Source: a virus. Taken from it: a stretch of 34,976 bases of DNA. The notes under the pieces are model-generated. The model searched no databases. It saw nothing but the letters and a program-made list of their open reading frames with translations, and was not told where the DNA came from. Positions 1 to 6,269 of this stretch are shown one piece after another. Where the stretch lies: IMG/VR virus record IMGVR_UViG_3300046028_006089, positions 1 through 34,976 of that record; one strand, given 5' to 3'. The position numbers and the translations under genes were made by a program. How positions within the stretch are numbered: the stretch's first letter is position 1; each line of letters starts with the position of its first letter.

Positions 1-1
1 A

Positions 2-67
2 GATCAACTAGATAAAGAAGCAAACGAAGTAGAAAATCAATATAAAGATTTAGATAAAAAAGATTAA
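2..67 (+). CDS. C-terminal end of a charged protein (partial)
   Basis: Open frame entering from the left edge and ending at TAA 65-67. The visible 21 residues are almost all Asp, Glu, Lys, Asn and Gln, as in the end of a coiled coil. Function cannot be judged from this fragment. Confidence 0.55.
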   Translation, partial: DQLDKEANEVENQYKDLDKKD

Positions 68-85
68 TTCATATAGTATATATGA

Positions 86-184
86 ATGGTAGATATTGTT
101 ATAGGTGTGACTTTAGGTATTATAATTAATACAATTATAGCTGGAATTTGTTATTTATTTTATTTAGACTTGCGTAAATTTTAA
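86..184 (+). CDS. single-helix membrane peptide, 32 aa
   Basis: ATG at 86 opens a 32-codon frame whose residues 2-28 are nearly all hydrophobic (Val, Ile, Leu, Gly, Ala, Tyr, Phe), followed by the charged end DLRKF. One transmembrane helix with a cytoplasmic basic tail is the simplest reading. It lies between a truncated frame and the deaminase-like gene and has no clear Shine-Dalgarno. Many similar tiny membrane peptides occur in this window, which supports it. Function unknown. Confidence 0.5.
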   Translation: MVDIVIGVTLGIIINTIIAGICYLFYLDLRKF

Positions 185-204
185 ATTTAAATTAAATTTA
201 GATC

Positions 205-618
205 GTGAACTTTAACAAAATTATTGAGGTTAGTTATGCTCTAATCAATAAGCATAACGCTGATCTTCGTTGTAGACATTTTAGTTTTATTCTGGACAGA
301 AATCGTATTATAAGTATTGGATTAAACTCCCCGAAAACTCATCCTCTTAATCTTAAATACAATTATGTTAATAAAAATAACGAAAAGATTTCAAATATTG
401 TTGGAACTCATAGTGAATTAAGTGCAGTTATTAGACTTGGCGAAGAAGATTGCTCTAAATTAACTCTCGTAAATACAAGGATTAATAGAAATAATATGCT
501 AGATTTTTCTGCTCCTTGTAATGGATGCTGTGATATGATTAAGCAATTAAATTTCAAGAATGTATATTTTAGTAATGTTCAAGGCAAATTCGATAAATTA
601 AATTTGACAAATAGTTAA
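205..618 (+). CDS. CMP/dCMP deaminase-like protein
   Basis: 137-aa protein with the two zinc-site motifs of the cytidine/deoxycytidylate deaminase fold: HSE at residues 69-71 (Zn-binding His plus catalytic Glu) and PCNGC at 104-108 (two Zn-binding Cys). The order and spacing fit the family. In phages these enzymes usually deaminate dCMP or related nucleotides to supply dUMP, but substrate cannot be read from the sequence and a nucleic-acid or secondary-metabolite deaminase is possible. It is short for dCMP deaminase. The start is GTG at 205. A TAAATT box at 193-198 lies exactly 6 nt upstream, matching the leaderless layout seen elsewhere, although the -35 is weak. Confidence 0.72.
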   Translation: MNFNKIIEVSYALINKHNADLRCRHFSFILDRNRIISIGLNSPKTHPLNLKYNYVNKNNEKISNIVGTHSELSAVIRLGEEDCSKLTLVNTRINRNNMLDFSAPCNGCCDMIKQLNFKNVYFSNVQGKFDKLNLTNS

Positions 619-632
619 ATATCAATTAATAT
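604..632 (+). promoter_or_regulatory. promoter for gene at 641
   Basis: TTGACA at 604-609, 17-nt spacer, TAATAT at 627-632, then 8 nt to the ATG at 641. The -35 lies inside the end of the deaminase-like gene. Predicted to give a leaderless or nearly leaderless mRNA. Confidence 0.55.
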
Positions 633-640
633 TAATAATT

Positions 641-817
641 ATGGCAATTAGACCCAAAACATACTTCGTTAAGATGACTGATAATACTGATGGCACATTT
701 ACCATCAGCGAGACAAAGGTTCTTGACAAGGTTAATCAACACGCTCGTCATTGGAGATCATTCGATAAGCGTAGATTGACCAGCAAGCTCCGTAATTCAG
801 TCCTCGTCACGAAATAA
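641..817 (+). CDS. small basic protein, 58 aa
   Basis: 58-residue frame from ATG 641 to TAA 815-817. The N-terminal half looks like a beta-hairpin (KTYFVKMTDNTDGTFTISE) and the C-terminal half is strongly basic (HARHWRSFDKRRL...KLRNS), which could bind nucleic acid. Codon use is richer in G and C than its neighbours. Not recognised. About 170 bp without a gene follow, holding only the promoter of the next gene. Confidence 0.6.
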   Translation: MAIRPKTYFVKMTDNTDGTFTISETKVLDKVNQHARHWRSFDKRRLTSKLRNSVLVTK

Positions 818-937
818 GTATCATACGATTCACCCTTAATTTGGTAGAAATACCGAGTTATGGGTGTAATCTATTTTGTTATGAAGTCTAATAATTATAA
901 TAGGAGTTTCGTAGTCGCCAGAAGAAGTTAATCTGGC

Positions 938-966
938 TTGACATTTTTCCCAATTTAAATTAAATT
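938..966 (+). promoter_or_regulatory. sigma70-type promoter for 3D-domain gene
   Basis: TTGACA at 938-943, 17-nt spacer, TAAATT at 961-966. Unlike most promoters here it is followed by a good ribosome-binding site (AGGAGG, 974-979) 7 nt before the ATG at 987, so this gene has a short conventional leader. Confidence 0.7.
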
Positions 967-986
967 TAATTCTAGGAGGACAAGTT

Positions 987-1466
987 ATGCAAATACTATG
1001 CAGATTAATACTGATTAGCGTTGTTTCGTTGGGATTATTCCGCAACGAAATTAAGGCTCCATCTTTTTCTGGCGATCAAGTAATTCAAAGATGCGTTAAG
1101 ACTGAACGCTTTGTAAAGGCTAATATTCCTAAAAAAGAGATTAAGGTTCGATTAACAGCTTATTGGGCAAAAGGTGGCGATACTGATAGTTGGAGTGCAA
1201 AACGCCAAAGCTCTACTGGTGTTAGACTTAAACCTAATATTTCAGTTGCCGTAGACCCAAAAGTTATACCTTATTTTAGTAGAGTTTATATACCTAATCT
1301 TGGATTTAGATATGCTCACGATACTGGAACAGCAGTTATTAATAAGAAGGCTAGTGGTGGTAAATATCCTGTTATTGATATTTTCTTTTTGAATAAAAAA
1401 GATGCTATAAGGTTCGCAAATACTCATCCAAAGATTGTAAAAGTAAAAGTTTTTGATAGAATATAG
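987..1466 (+). CDS. 3D-domain cell-wall lytic protein, exported
   Basis: 159 aa. Residues 1-23 form a hydrophobic signal or anchor segment. From about residue 54 the sequence follows the 3D domain (double-psi beta-barrel related to the MltA/RlpA catalytic core): LTAYW, AVDP with Asp90, IP..SRVYIP, HDTG with Asp112, and IDIFF with Asp131, which are the three aspartates that name the family. Members cleave or bind peptidoglycan, so a role in cell-wall entry, remodelling or lysis is likely. AGGAGG 7 nt before ATG 987 fixes the start. It is the first of two candidate cell-wall enzymes in the window (the other is at 21862-22239). Confidence 0.8.
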   Translation: MQILCRLILISVVSLGLFRNEIKAPSFSGDQVIQRCVKTERFVKANIPKKEIKVRLTAYWAKGGDTDSWSAKRQSSTGVRLKPNISVAVDPKVIPYFSRVYIPNLGFRYAHDTGTAVINKKASGGKYPVIDIFFLNKKDAIRFANTHPKIVKVKVFDRI

Positions 1467-1469
1467 TAT

Positions 1470-1853
1470 ATGATTATTGATGATAGCGTCAGTTTCTTTG
1501 GCGTATATTATCATAATTGTGTTTTTCATTTAAATTTATCAAAAGAATTTTCTGATATTTACTCTAAAGAAAAATATAAAAATGTTCTTTTATGTCAAAA
1601 AGATGAACATAATGGCTATCTTTTAACTCAAAGTATAATGACCGATAAAAGCAAAAATCCTTATATGCAGAGTTATTATTACAGAGATAAAGAAGAATTA
1701 AAGAAAGGATTTAGGAAAATATCTGATAAGATAGAATCCTCAGAAAAAACATTTTATCTTTTAAGAAGTAATAAATATTATGATGTTGCAGATACAGAAA
1801 ATATTGTTAAGATATGGAAAAGAGAGGTAAAAAATGCCACCAAAGAAAATTAA
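1470..1853 (+). CDS. hypothetical protein, 127 aa
   Basis: Starts 3 nt after the 3D-domain stop, so probably cotranscribed. Rich in Tyr, Lys, Ser and Asp with no signal peptide or clear motif. The central part (residues 65-105) is charged and likely helical. Its 3' end overlaps the next gene by 20 nt. Not recognised. Confidence 0.6.
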   Translation: MIIDDSVSFFGVYYHNCVFHLNLSKEFSDIYSKEKYKNVLLCQKDEHNGYLLTQSIMTDKSKNPYMQSYYYRDKEELKKGFRKISDKIESSEKTFYLLRSNKYYDVADTENIVKIWKREVKNATKEN

Positions 1854-2037
1854 AATCCAATTCCTTTCAGAGCATATCGCTAGTTTAAATCATTGGCGAG
1901 ATGAGCTATTAAAATTAGATAAAACTTATTTTCATAAAGATCACGAAAAAGAACGCACTATTAAAAATATGATTAACAAATATCTAGATGATGTTCTAGA
2001 GTATAATAAAAAATCCAAGGAAAAGGTTAAAAATTAG
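1834..2037 (+). CDS. small basic helical protein, 67 aa
   Basis: ATG 1834 is preceded by the purine-rich site AGAGAGG inside the end of the previous gene, indicating coupled translation. The product is Lys/His-rich and predicted all-helical. It might be a small DNA- or RNA-binding or structural accessory protein, but no family is recognised. Confidence 0.6.
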   Translation: MPPKKIKIQFLSEHIASLNHWRDELLKLDKTYFHKDHEKERTIKNMINKYLDDVLEYNKKSKEKVKN

Positions 2038-2059
2038 GTGTAATAAAAAGTAAGAATAT

Positions 2060-2125
2060 ATGGAACTTTTAATTATTTCCGCTTGTTTTATCCTCGGTAG
2101 TATTTTTGGAGTTAGGTTCGTATGA
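2060..2125 (+). CDS. membrane peptide, 21 aa
   Basis: ATG 2060 to TGA 2123-2125 encodes a 21-residue, almost wholly hydrophobic peptide (MELLIISACFILGSIFGVRF). Its stop overlaps the next start as ATGA, the same coupling used by other gene pairs here, which is the main reason to believe it. Function unknown. Holin-like or signalling micropeptides are possible. Confidence 0.45.
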   Translation: MELLIISACFILGSIFGVRFV

Positions 2126-2331
2126 ACTGGCTATTAAATATTTTTGATTCAGTTAAGTGGAAAATTGAAGATGCAGTTTGGGCAATCCAAGATAAGATTA
2201 AACTATCAAAAGAATTAAAAGAGATTGATGCTCAATGGGATAACATAGAAGAAGTAGAAGAAATTGAAGTTAAACCAAAGAAAAAGAAAGCCAAAAAGAA
2301 AAGTGCTAAAAAGGCTAAAAAAAGCGTTTAA
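2122..2331 (+). CDS. protein with Lys/Ala-rich histone-like tail, 69 aa
   Basis: N-terminal 50 residues form an amphipathic, acidic-then-charged helix starting MNWLLNIFDSVKW. Residues 51-69 are a Lys/Ala/Ser tail (repeats of KKAK) like histone-H1-type or nucleoid-associated tails. DNA or RNA binding or membrane-surface association is plausible but unproven. ATGA overlap with the upstream micropeptide. Confidence 0.62.
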   Translation: MNWLLNIFDSVKWKIEDAVWAIQDKIKLSKELKEIDAQWDNIEEVEEIEVKPKKKKAKKKSAKKAKKSV

Positions 2332-2338
2332 GTGGTTG

Positions 2339-2398
2339 TTGGGTATTAAATTAGGTTGTGGCTGTTCTGCTTGTAATTGTAAAAATAACTTGATCTAA
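2339..2398 (+). CDS. possible Cys-rich micropeptide, 19 aa
   Basis: A TTG-started frame (TTG also at 2336) directly after the Lys-rich gene encodes a peptide with four Cys in a tight cluster (CGCSACNC). Such spacing suggests metal binding. There is no good ribosome site, and the same +1 frame remains open a short way back into the upstream gene, so a frameshift extension of that gene is an alternative. Confidence 0.22.
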   Translation: MGIKLGCGCSACNCKNNLI

Positions 2399-2410
2399 AT
2401 TTTAAATTCA

Positions 2411-2426
2411 GTTAGTATATACTAAC
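2411..2426 (+). promoter_or_regulatory. 16-bp perfect palindrome next to a start codon
   Basis: GTTAGTATATACTAAC is a perfect 16-bp inverted repeat ending 1 nt before the ATG at 2428. It overlaps the region where a -10 box would lie, so an operator overlapping the promoter is the most natural reading. As RNA it would form a hairpin touching the start codon. Confidence 0.5.
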
Positions 2427-2427
2427 T

Positions 2428-2607
2428 ATGGCACTATCAAAAGAAGAACTAAAAGAAGTCCGCAAGATTGCATCTACTATTAAAAATAGCGGTATGAATC
2501 CTTGGGGAAATACTAAAAAAATTAAATTTAAATCCAAAAAGCCTATCTTCAACAGAGAAGATGCTGATGACCAAGGCGATATGGAAAAATTTAAGAAAAA
2601 TCAATAA
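2428..2607 (+). CDS. small basic protein, MALSK-type N-terminus, 59 aa
   Basis: The N-terminus MALSKEELKEVRKIAS closely resembles that of the gene at 3275 (MALSKQELIEINEALK), so the two share a short helical module with different C-termini. The rest is Lys/Asn-rich, probably disordered, with NPWGNTKKIKFKSKKP in the middle. Function unknown. A 16-bp palindrome abuts the start. Confidence 0.6.
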   Translation: MALSKEELKEVRKIASTIKNSGMNPWGNTKKIKFKSKKPIFNREDADDQGDMEKFKKNQ

Positions 2608-2613
2608 TATATA

Positions 2614-2642
2614 TTGACATTATCTCAAATATATATTAATAT
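2614..2642 (+). promoter_or_regulatory. leaderless-type promoter for gene at 2649
   Basis: TTGACA 2614-2619, 17-nt spacer, TAATAT 2637-2642, then 6 nt to the ATG at 2649. The predicted transcription start is the A of the start codon. Confidence 0.65.
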
Positions 2643-2648
2643 AACAAT

Positions 2649-2810
2649 ATGAATACAACTCAAAACCAATACACTTGGTCAGTAAAAGCTACCAACGGAC
2701 AAGTAGTTGTGGCTCCAAAGAGCTACCCTACCCTTCGTGGTGCAAAGATCGCCAGTAAGCGTTTCGCTAACAAAACTGGTGGTCAAGTAGTTTCTGTCTC
2801 GACCAAGTAA
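2649..2810 (+). CDS. small basic protein, 53 aa
   Basis: 53 residues, basic, with beta-type N-terminus (YTWSVKATNGQVVVAPKSYP) and a Lys/Arg-rich middle. G/C-richer codon use than neighbours, like the gene at 641. Forms its own unit: a promoter ends 6 nt before ATG and a strong intrinsic terminator follows. Such an isolated, strongly bounded unit suggests high expression. Function unknown. Confidence 0.65.
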   Translation: MNTTQNQYTWSVKATNGQVVVAPKSYPTLRGAKIASKRFANKTGGQVVSVSTK

Positions 2811-2817
2811 TTAATAA

Positions 2818-2857
2818 TAGGGCATTGGGCTAATCCCCGATGCCCTATTTATTTTTT
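2818..2857 (+). terminator. intrinsic terminator
   Basis: Inverted repeat TAGGGCAT...ATGCCCTA with inner GGG/CCC pairing, followed by a T-rich tract at 2847-2857. It lies 7 nt after the stop of the gene at 2649-2810. Confidence 0.85.
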
Positions 2858-2900
2858 CAAAAGACTTGCAACAAGTATAAAACTAATATAAAATAAAAAT

Positions 2901-3047
2901 ATGTGGTCGCCAATAGATATATTCTTCATAGCTTGGTTTTGTAATTTTTCTCCTTGTCAAGAAGCAAGGTTAAGTGTTGCAGAAATTATCGAAGCAAAAG
3001 AGAACAAAGTAATTCGTCAAACGATTGGATTAAGAGATGATGTTTAA
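2901..3047 (+). CDS. small protein with hydrophobic N-terminus, 48 aa
   Basis: ATG 2901 follows TAAAAT by 6 nt, with TTGCAA 17 nt further up, so leaderless translation is likely. Residues 1-18 are hydrophobic (MWSPIDIFFIAWFCNF) and the rest is an amphipathic helix. Its end overlaps the start of the lipoprotein gene, suggesting coupling. Function unknown, but cotranscription with a lipoprotein suggests an envelope role. Confidence 0.55.
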   Translation: MWSPIDIFFIAWFCNFSPCQEARLSVAEIIEAKENKVIRQTIGLRDDV

Positions 3048-3273
3048 TCTTCGTAGAGCAGTTGCTTTTGTTATGGTGGTAATTGCTTGGATTCTTCTTA
3101 CATTCTTTTTTATTGGATGTGCGAGCGTAGATAAAGTCCAAGAAAAAGAAGGTTGGTTTCCTGTTGGTATGGAAGAAGATAACCAAAGTTTTTATAATAG
3201 TAAATATAATATGATGGATAATGGTCAAGACGACCCTAATGCTAATGTAAAAGTTTTTAGAAAGGAATTTTAA
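3037..3273 (+). CDS. small lipoprotein, 78 aa
   Basis: Basic N-terminus (NLRR), hydrophobic core of about 18 residues, then a lipobox ending FIGC with Cys28 as the predicted lipidated residue. The mature part is about 50 residues, acidic and Asn/Asp-rich. Two adjacent ATGs (3037, 3040) are possible starts. In phages, small lipoproteins are often outer-membrane spanins or superinfection-exclusion proteins, but no inner-membrane spanin partner is obvious and the role is unproven. Confidence 0.65.
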   Translation: MMFNLRRAVAFVMVVIAWILLTFFFIGCASVDKVQEKEGWFPVGMEEDNQSFYNSKYNMMDNGQDDPNANVKVFRKEF

Positions 3274-3274
3274 T

Positions 3275-3463
3275 ATGGCACTATCAAAACAAGAATTAAT
3301 TGAAATAAATGAAGCACTAAAGCGTATCGAGGATAAACTCGATCAAACTCTCGCTTTGATGCAAAAGCCACTTCCAAAATTAAATATCAAAGGTTATCCA
3401 GCCAAAAACTTTGATTGGACTAGCAAAATCTTTTCTTTTAAGACTAAAGGTAATTCTGAATGA
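3275..3463 (+). CDS. small coiled-coil protein, MALSK-type N-terminus, 62 aa
   Basis: Residues 1-30 form a heptad-like helix (LIEINEALKRIEDKLDQTLAL) with the same MALSK.EL opening as the gene at 2428. The C-terminal half is basic and aromatic. Begins 2 nt after the lipoprotein stop and overlaps the next gene (ATGA). Function unknown. Confidence 0.62.
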   Translation: MALSKQELIEINEALKRIEDKLDQTLALMQKPLPKLNIKGYPAKNFDWTSKIFSFKTKGNSE

Positions 3464-3645
3464 GTAATTGGCGAATTACCCCAGAACTTCATCAGTTAGG
3501 TTCTGATGATAAAATATCATTGATTTATGCTATTGATATGGCATTAAGAAATGTAGACAATCCTATCATAATTAAAAAATTTGAAAAGATGCGTAGCAAA
3601 TTACTATTGACAAAAGATGGAAAACAGAGGAAGATAAAAGTGTGA
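3460..3645 (+). CDS. hypothetical protein, 61 aa
   Basis: ATGA overlap with the upstream gene and GTGA overlap with the downstream gene place it in a coupled operon. Sequence suggests a small helical domain with a basic C-terminus (KDGKQRKIKV). Not recognised. Confidence 0.6.
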   Translation: MSNWRITPELHQLGSDDKISLIYAIDMALRNVDNPIIIKKFEKMRSKLLLTKDGKQRKIKV

Positions 3646-3836
3646 ACCAAAAATTTACATTTTCGCATACATTTAAAGATGCAAATGGTAAAGAGATCAA
3701 TAATACTCTTGAAACTAATGACTTTGTTCTTGAAGATATTTGTGAGAGATTTACAGACTTTCTTCGTGGATGCGGTTTTCATTTAGATAGAGTAGAAGCA
3801 TTTACAGAGGAGGAAAACTATGAAAACAAAAATTAA
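3642..3836 (+). CDS. hypothetical acidic protein, 64 aa
   Basis: GTG start at 3642 overlapping the previous stop (GTGA). A beta-hairpin-like N-terminus (KFTFSHTFKDANGKEI) is followed by a helix with Cys residues (LEDICERFTDFLRGCGFHL). Resembles small phage accessory proteins in general form only. Its tail overlaps the next gene and supplies that gene's ribosome site. Confidence 0.6.
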   Translation: MNQKFTFSHTFKDANGKEINNTLETNDFVLEDICERFTDFLRGCGFHLDRVEAFTEEENYENKN

Positions 3837-4056
3837 AGACTCTAACTATCTTAAAATCGGTAAGTTTAAGAAGAAAAATGTTTATGATGTTGATGTGGAT
3901 ATGAGCGAACATAATAGAGCTTACTTTCTTGATCTCGGAAAGCAAGTTATTACCGATGACCAGTTTATTAATATTGGATTTAATTATGCACTAATTAAAG
4001 GATTAGAACTTGCAGAAGAAATCGCTGAAAAGAACAAGAAAAAGAAGAAGAAATGA
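3820..4056 (+). CDS. hypothetical protein with poly-Lys tail, 78 aa
   Basis: Strong site GAGGAGG just before ATG 3820 fixes the start. The middle is a compact alpha/beta stretch and the last ten residues are nearly all lysine. GATGACC overlap with the MazG-like gene suggests cotranslation. Unknown function. Confidence 0.62.
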   Translation: MKTKIKDSNYLKIGKFKKKNVYDVDVDMSEHNRAYFLDLGKQVITDDQFINIGFNYALIKGLELAEEIAEKNKKKKKK

Positions 4057-4388
4057 CCTTCAATAACTATCAGACTAATGCTAGTAGAACTGCTTTCTAC
4101 CCAAGAGTATTTCCAAATCAAGGACTTTATTATACAGCACTAGGACTTGCTGGTGAAGCTGGCGAAGTTGCTAACAAAGTCAAGAAAATAATGAGAGATA
4201 ACGGAGGGAAGTTAGAGGAAATCCATAAAGCAGACCTCTATGCTGAACTTGGAGATGTTCTATGGTATTGTGCAACTATGGCAGATGAACTTGGTGTTAA
4301 TCTTGAAGATGTTGCGATTTCTAATATAAATAAACTTGCAGACCGATTAAAAAGAGATAAAATAAAAGGAAGTGGAGATAACCGATGA
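4053..4388 (+). CDS. MazG-like nucleotide pyrophosphohydrolase
   Basis: 111 aa all-alpha protein with the MazG signature: ExxE at residues 35-38 (in GLAGEAGEVANKVKK) and ExxD at 65-68 (ELGDVLWY), the acidic residues that hold Mg2+. Family members hydrolyse (d)NTPs to (d)NMPs and PPi, and phage versions are thought to tune nucleotide or alarmone pools in the infected cell. Length fits the small single-domain class. Starts by ATGA overlap with the upstream gene and ends by ATGA overlap with the next. Substrate not predictable. Confidence 0.85.
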   Translation: MTFNNYQTNASRTAFYPRVFPNQGLYYTALGLAGEAGEVANKVKKIMRDNGGKLEEIHKADLYAELGDVLWYCATMADELGVNLEDVAISNINKLADRLKRDKIKGSGDNR

Positions 4389-4636
4389 ACGCAAACCCTT
4401 TAGACTATGATGCGAAATACCCTCAAACCGCTGATACTCATACCAATGATGAGGCAAAGATTGAGATAATGGAAAGAAATATCGGCAAGGAAGTTATGTT
4501 TCAGCTTCAAGACACTCAATTCTATGGTAAGATTGCGGGTGTTCCAAACTCTGAACATTATTGTGTTGTCGTAGGAGAGAATTGGGATTGGTATATTAGA
4601 GAAGAAGCTATACATTTTGTAGAAAATATCTATTAG
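4385..4636 (+). CDS. hypothetical protein, 83 aa
   Basis: Coupled to the MazG-like gene (ATGA). After a disordered N-terminus, residues 33-80 look like a small beta-barrel (VMFQLQDTQFYGKIAGVPN, then CVVVGENWDWYI). No family recognised. Confidence 0.62.
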   Translation: MNANPLDYDAKYPQTADTHTNDEAKIEIMERNIGKEVMFQLQDTQFYGKIAGVPNSEHYCVVVGENWDWYIREEAIHFVENIY

Positions 4637-4641
4637 CATAG

Positions 4642-4806
4642 TTGAAAACAAAAACTTTAACTCTTAACGAAGAACAATTTAATATAGTTTTTAGAGCATT
4701 AAAAGACTATTACCATCATCACCCATCAGAAAGTTTTGCAAAAGAGATTGACCAAGTAATAAAATTGCTAGATACTATACCCTATAACGAGGAGATAAAC
4801 CAATGA
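4642..4806 (+). CDS. small helical protein, 54 aa, TTG start
   Basis: An in-frame TAG at 4639 leaves TTG 4642 as the only reasonable start, 5 nt after the previous stop. Two helices joined by a His-rich turn (YYHHHPSESF). Ends with an ATGA overlap with the next gene, which argues that it is translated. Function unknown. Confidence 0.5.
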   Translation: MKTKTLTLNEEQFNIVFRALKDYYHHHPSESFAKEIDQVIKLLDTIPYNEEINQ

Positions 4807-5027
4807 CCAAAACTAAAAAATTCAAAAATCTAAAAGAATATATGCAAACTCTTAACGAAGATGAGCAAGAGTATATTTATAGCTTATACTATCATAGCTC
4901 TGTTAGCGATCTAGTAGATTTGCTATTTGAATATATGCCAGCAGATGATACTATCACAGAAATTGAAGATTATAGGCGTGAGGTAGCAGAAGAAGCTGAA
5001 ACCTTGCACGAAGGCGAACAGGATTAG
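4803..5027 (+). CDS. acidic helical protein, 74 aa
   Basis: ATG 4803 preceded by CGAGGAGA. Very acidic, Tyr- and Glu-rich, mostly helical, with the C-terminus ending EGEQD. Small acidic phage proteins often act as DNA mimics or host-protein inhibitors, but that is only an analogy. Confidence 0.6.
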   Translation: MTKTKKFKNLKEYMQTLNEDEQEYIYSLYYHSSVSDLVDLLFEYMPADDTITEIEDYRREVAEEAETLHEGEQD

Positions 5028-5052
5028 ATATTAGGCTTGGGCGAGGCTAAAA

Positions 5053-5184
5053 ATGGCTAAATTTAAAAAGAAAACCAATAAATTGAGTAAATCAGAAAAG
5101 CATTATCTCTTTGCGGTCTTGGGTAATATTCTTAAATTTGGCTTTTCAAAAAAGGATATTAAGGATATTCTAAAGAAGATATGA
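5053..5184 (+). CDS. small basic protein, 43 aa
   Basis: ATG 5053 to TGA 5182-5184. Lys-rich N-terminus (MAKFKKKTNKLSKSEKHY) and amphipathic C-terminal helix. First of four genes joined end to start in a set of tiny, partly membrane-bound products. Unknown function. Confidence 0.5.
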   Translation: MAKFKKKTNKLSKSEKHYLFAVLGNILKFGFSKKDIKDILKKI

Positions 5185-5258
5185 ATGAACTAACTACCAT
5201 TATTAGTTTGGCTCTTGGTCTTTCTTCGGTATTAGCTTTTAACTACCTAAATAAATGA
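5181..5258 (+). CDS. membrane peptide, 25 aa
   Basis: ATGA overlap at 5181 with the basic 43-aa protein. The product is one hydrophobic helix (TTIISLALGLSSVLAF). Second in a coupled chain, and likely inserted in the inner membrane. Confidence 0.45.
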   Translation: MNELTTIISLALGLSSVLAFNYLNK

Positions 5259-5332
5259 ATACTATTCAATTTATAATAGAAGCCTTTGCGGTTATGTTTA
5301 TTATATCTTTTCTTATAGAGTTTAAGGACTAA
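5255..5332 (+). CDS. membrane peptide, 25 aa
   Basis: ATGA overlap at 5255. Hydrophobic helix (FIIEAFAVMFIISFLIEF) closed by KD. Same size as the peptide before it but different in sequence. Together they could be a two-component membrane complex. Confidence 0.45.
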   Translation: MNTIQFIIEAFAVMFIISFLIEFKD

Positions 5333-5333
5333 T

Positions 5334-5495
5334 ATGTATATTTACTTTGGTTCTAGCATAGAAGGAACAATTATCCTGTTAGTGGTATCCATCGCCCTTA
5401 CTGCACTAATAGTGGGTATTTTGGGGCTATCTGCATATATTCTTGTTGTTTTAAATAAGATAAAGAGGTATATTAAGCGTAGAGGAGATAAATAG
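5334..5495 (+). CDS. membrane protein with basic tail, 53 aa
   Basis: One long hydrophobic segment (residues 10-40) followed by a strongly basic tail (NKIKRYIKRRGDK), the layout of small holins and of membrane anchors with a cytoplasmic basic end. Starts 1 nt after the previous stop. Confidence 0.5.
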   Translation: MYIYFGSSIEGTIILLVVSIALTALIVGILGLSAYILVVLNKIKRYIKRRGDK

Positions 5496-5517
5496 AAAGG
5501 ATATATTAAAAAGGGGT

Positions 5518-5742
5518 ATGAAAAATCAAATACGATCTTTGTTAGGTATAGAAATGGCATTAGGTAAGAGGGAATTTAAGCCTTTTCTATTGTTAATTGG
5601 AGTATTATTGTTCTTATTAATGGTAATTCCTATTGGATTATCTTTAGCTTATTATAAATTTAAATATACTCTGTTAAATAGTTGGGGAGAGATAAAGAAA
5701 GGTAATAAATTAGTTAAATATAAGGGTGTTAAAGGGGTTTGA
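5518..5742 (+). CDS. single-pass membrane protein, 74 aa
   Basis: Residues 22-47 form a strong transmembrane helix (FLLLIGVLLFLLMVIPIGLS). Both flanks are basic. It closes the run of membrane peptides at 5181-5742 and is followed by a TTGACT-bearing gap. A holin or membrane-anchored early protein is possible, but no family was recognised. Confidence 0.5.
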   Translation: MKNQIRSLLGIEMALGKREFKPFLLLIGVLLFLLMVIPIGLSLAYYKFKYTLLNSWGEIKKGNKLVKYKGVKGV

Positions 5743-5768
5743 CTATATTTTCTTTATACAAATAAGTC

Positions 5769-5818
5769 AAGAGAAAAATTAATAATATATTTTCTTTTTT
5801 TCTCTTATCTACTATAAT
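5769..5818 (+). promoter_or_regulatory. 10-bp inverted repeat plus -10 box before gene at 5825
   Basis: AAGAGAAAAA (5769-5778) and its exact complement TTTTTCTCTT (5797-5806) can form a stem, and the T-rich arm is followed at once by TATAAT (5813-5818), 6 nt before ATG 5825. The repeat may be a weak terminator for the upstream operon, an operator, or both. The -35 is poor (TTTCTT, 5791-5796). Confidence 0.5.
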
Positions 5819-5824
5819 AGTGTT

Positions 5825-6250
5825 ATGGATGATATGGATAAGATATATGATACCTATAAAATCAACAAAAATAAACTAAAAATAGATGATTGGGTTGTTG
5901 TAGATGAGTATTTCTACTACAAATATAAAGATAATATAACTATAAATAGCTTAACTCTATATCACGGCGAAAACGAACTAACTAAAAGAAAAGAAAGATA
6001 TGTAGTAGCAGAATCTAAAAAGGAATATATCCTATTAAAATATAATAGTAATTTTCTTGCGGTAAATATATGTGAAAGAGAATATGATCTAACTAAAAAT
6101 ATAACTCTTGTTATGATAAATAAGAATAGTGTTCATAATATTGAAAATAATACAGGCGAAGTGCCAGATATTAAATATATATGTAAGATTCTAGGCTGGA
6201 AGATAACCCGCAAAGCTATTAAAAATTTAGAAGAAATTGAAGATATTTAA
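5825..6250 (+). CDS. hypothetical protein, 141 aa
   Basis: Tyr/Lys/Asn-rich protein that looks like a mixed beta fold (DWVVVDEYFYYKYKDNI, RYVVAESKKEYILLKY). ATG 5825 is exactly 6 nt after TATAAT, so leaderless. Not recognised. No signal peptide or catalytic motif seen. Confidence 0.62.
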   Translation: MDDMDKIYDTYKINKNKLKIDDWVVVDEYFYYKYKDNITINSLTLYHGENELTKRKERYVVAESKKEYILLKYNSNFLAVNICEREYDLTKNITLVMINKNSVHNIENNTGEVPDIKYICKILGWKITRKAIKNLEEIEDI

Positions 6251-6269
6251 CCCTATTTGCGACATTTTG

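Noticed and set aside
2300-2340. Programmed frameshift at the A-rich run ending the Lys-rich gene
   Set aside because: A-run is present, but the -1 frame stops soon with no recognisable product. The +1 frame gives the Cys-rich peptide, for which a separate TTG start is as good. Too weak to call.
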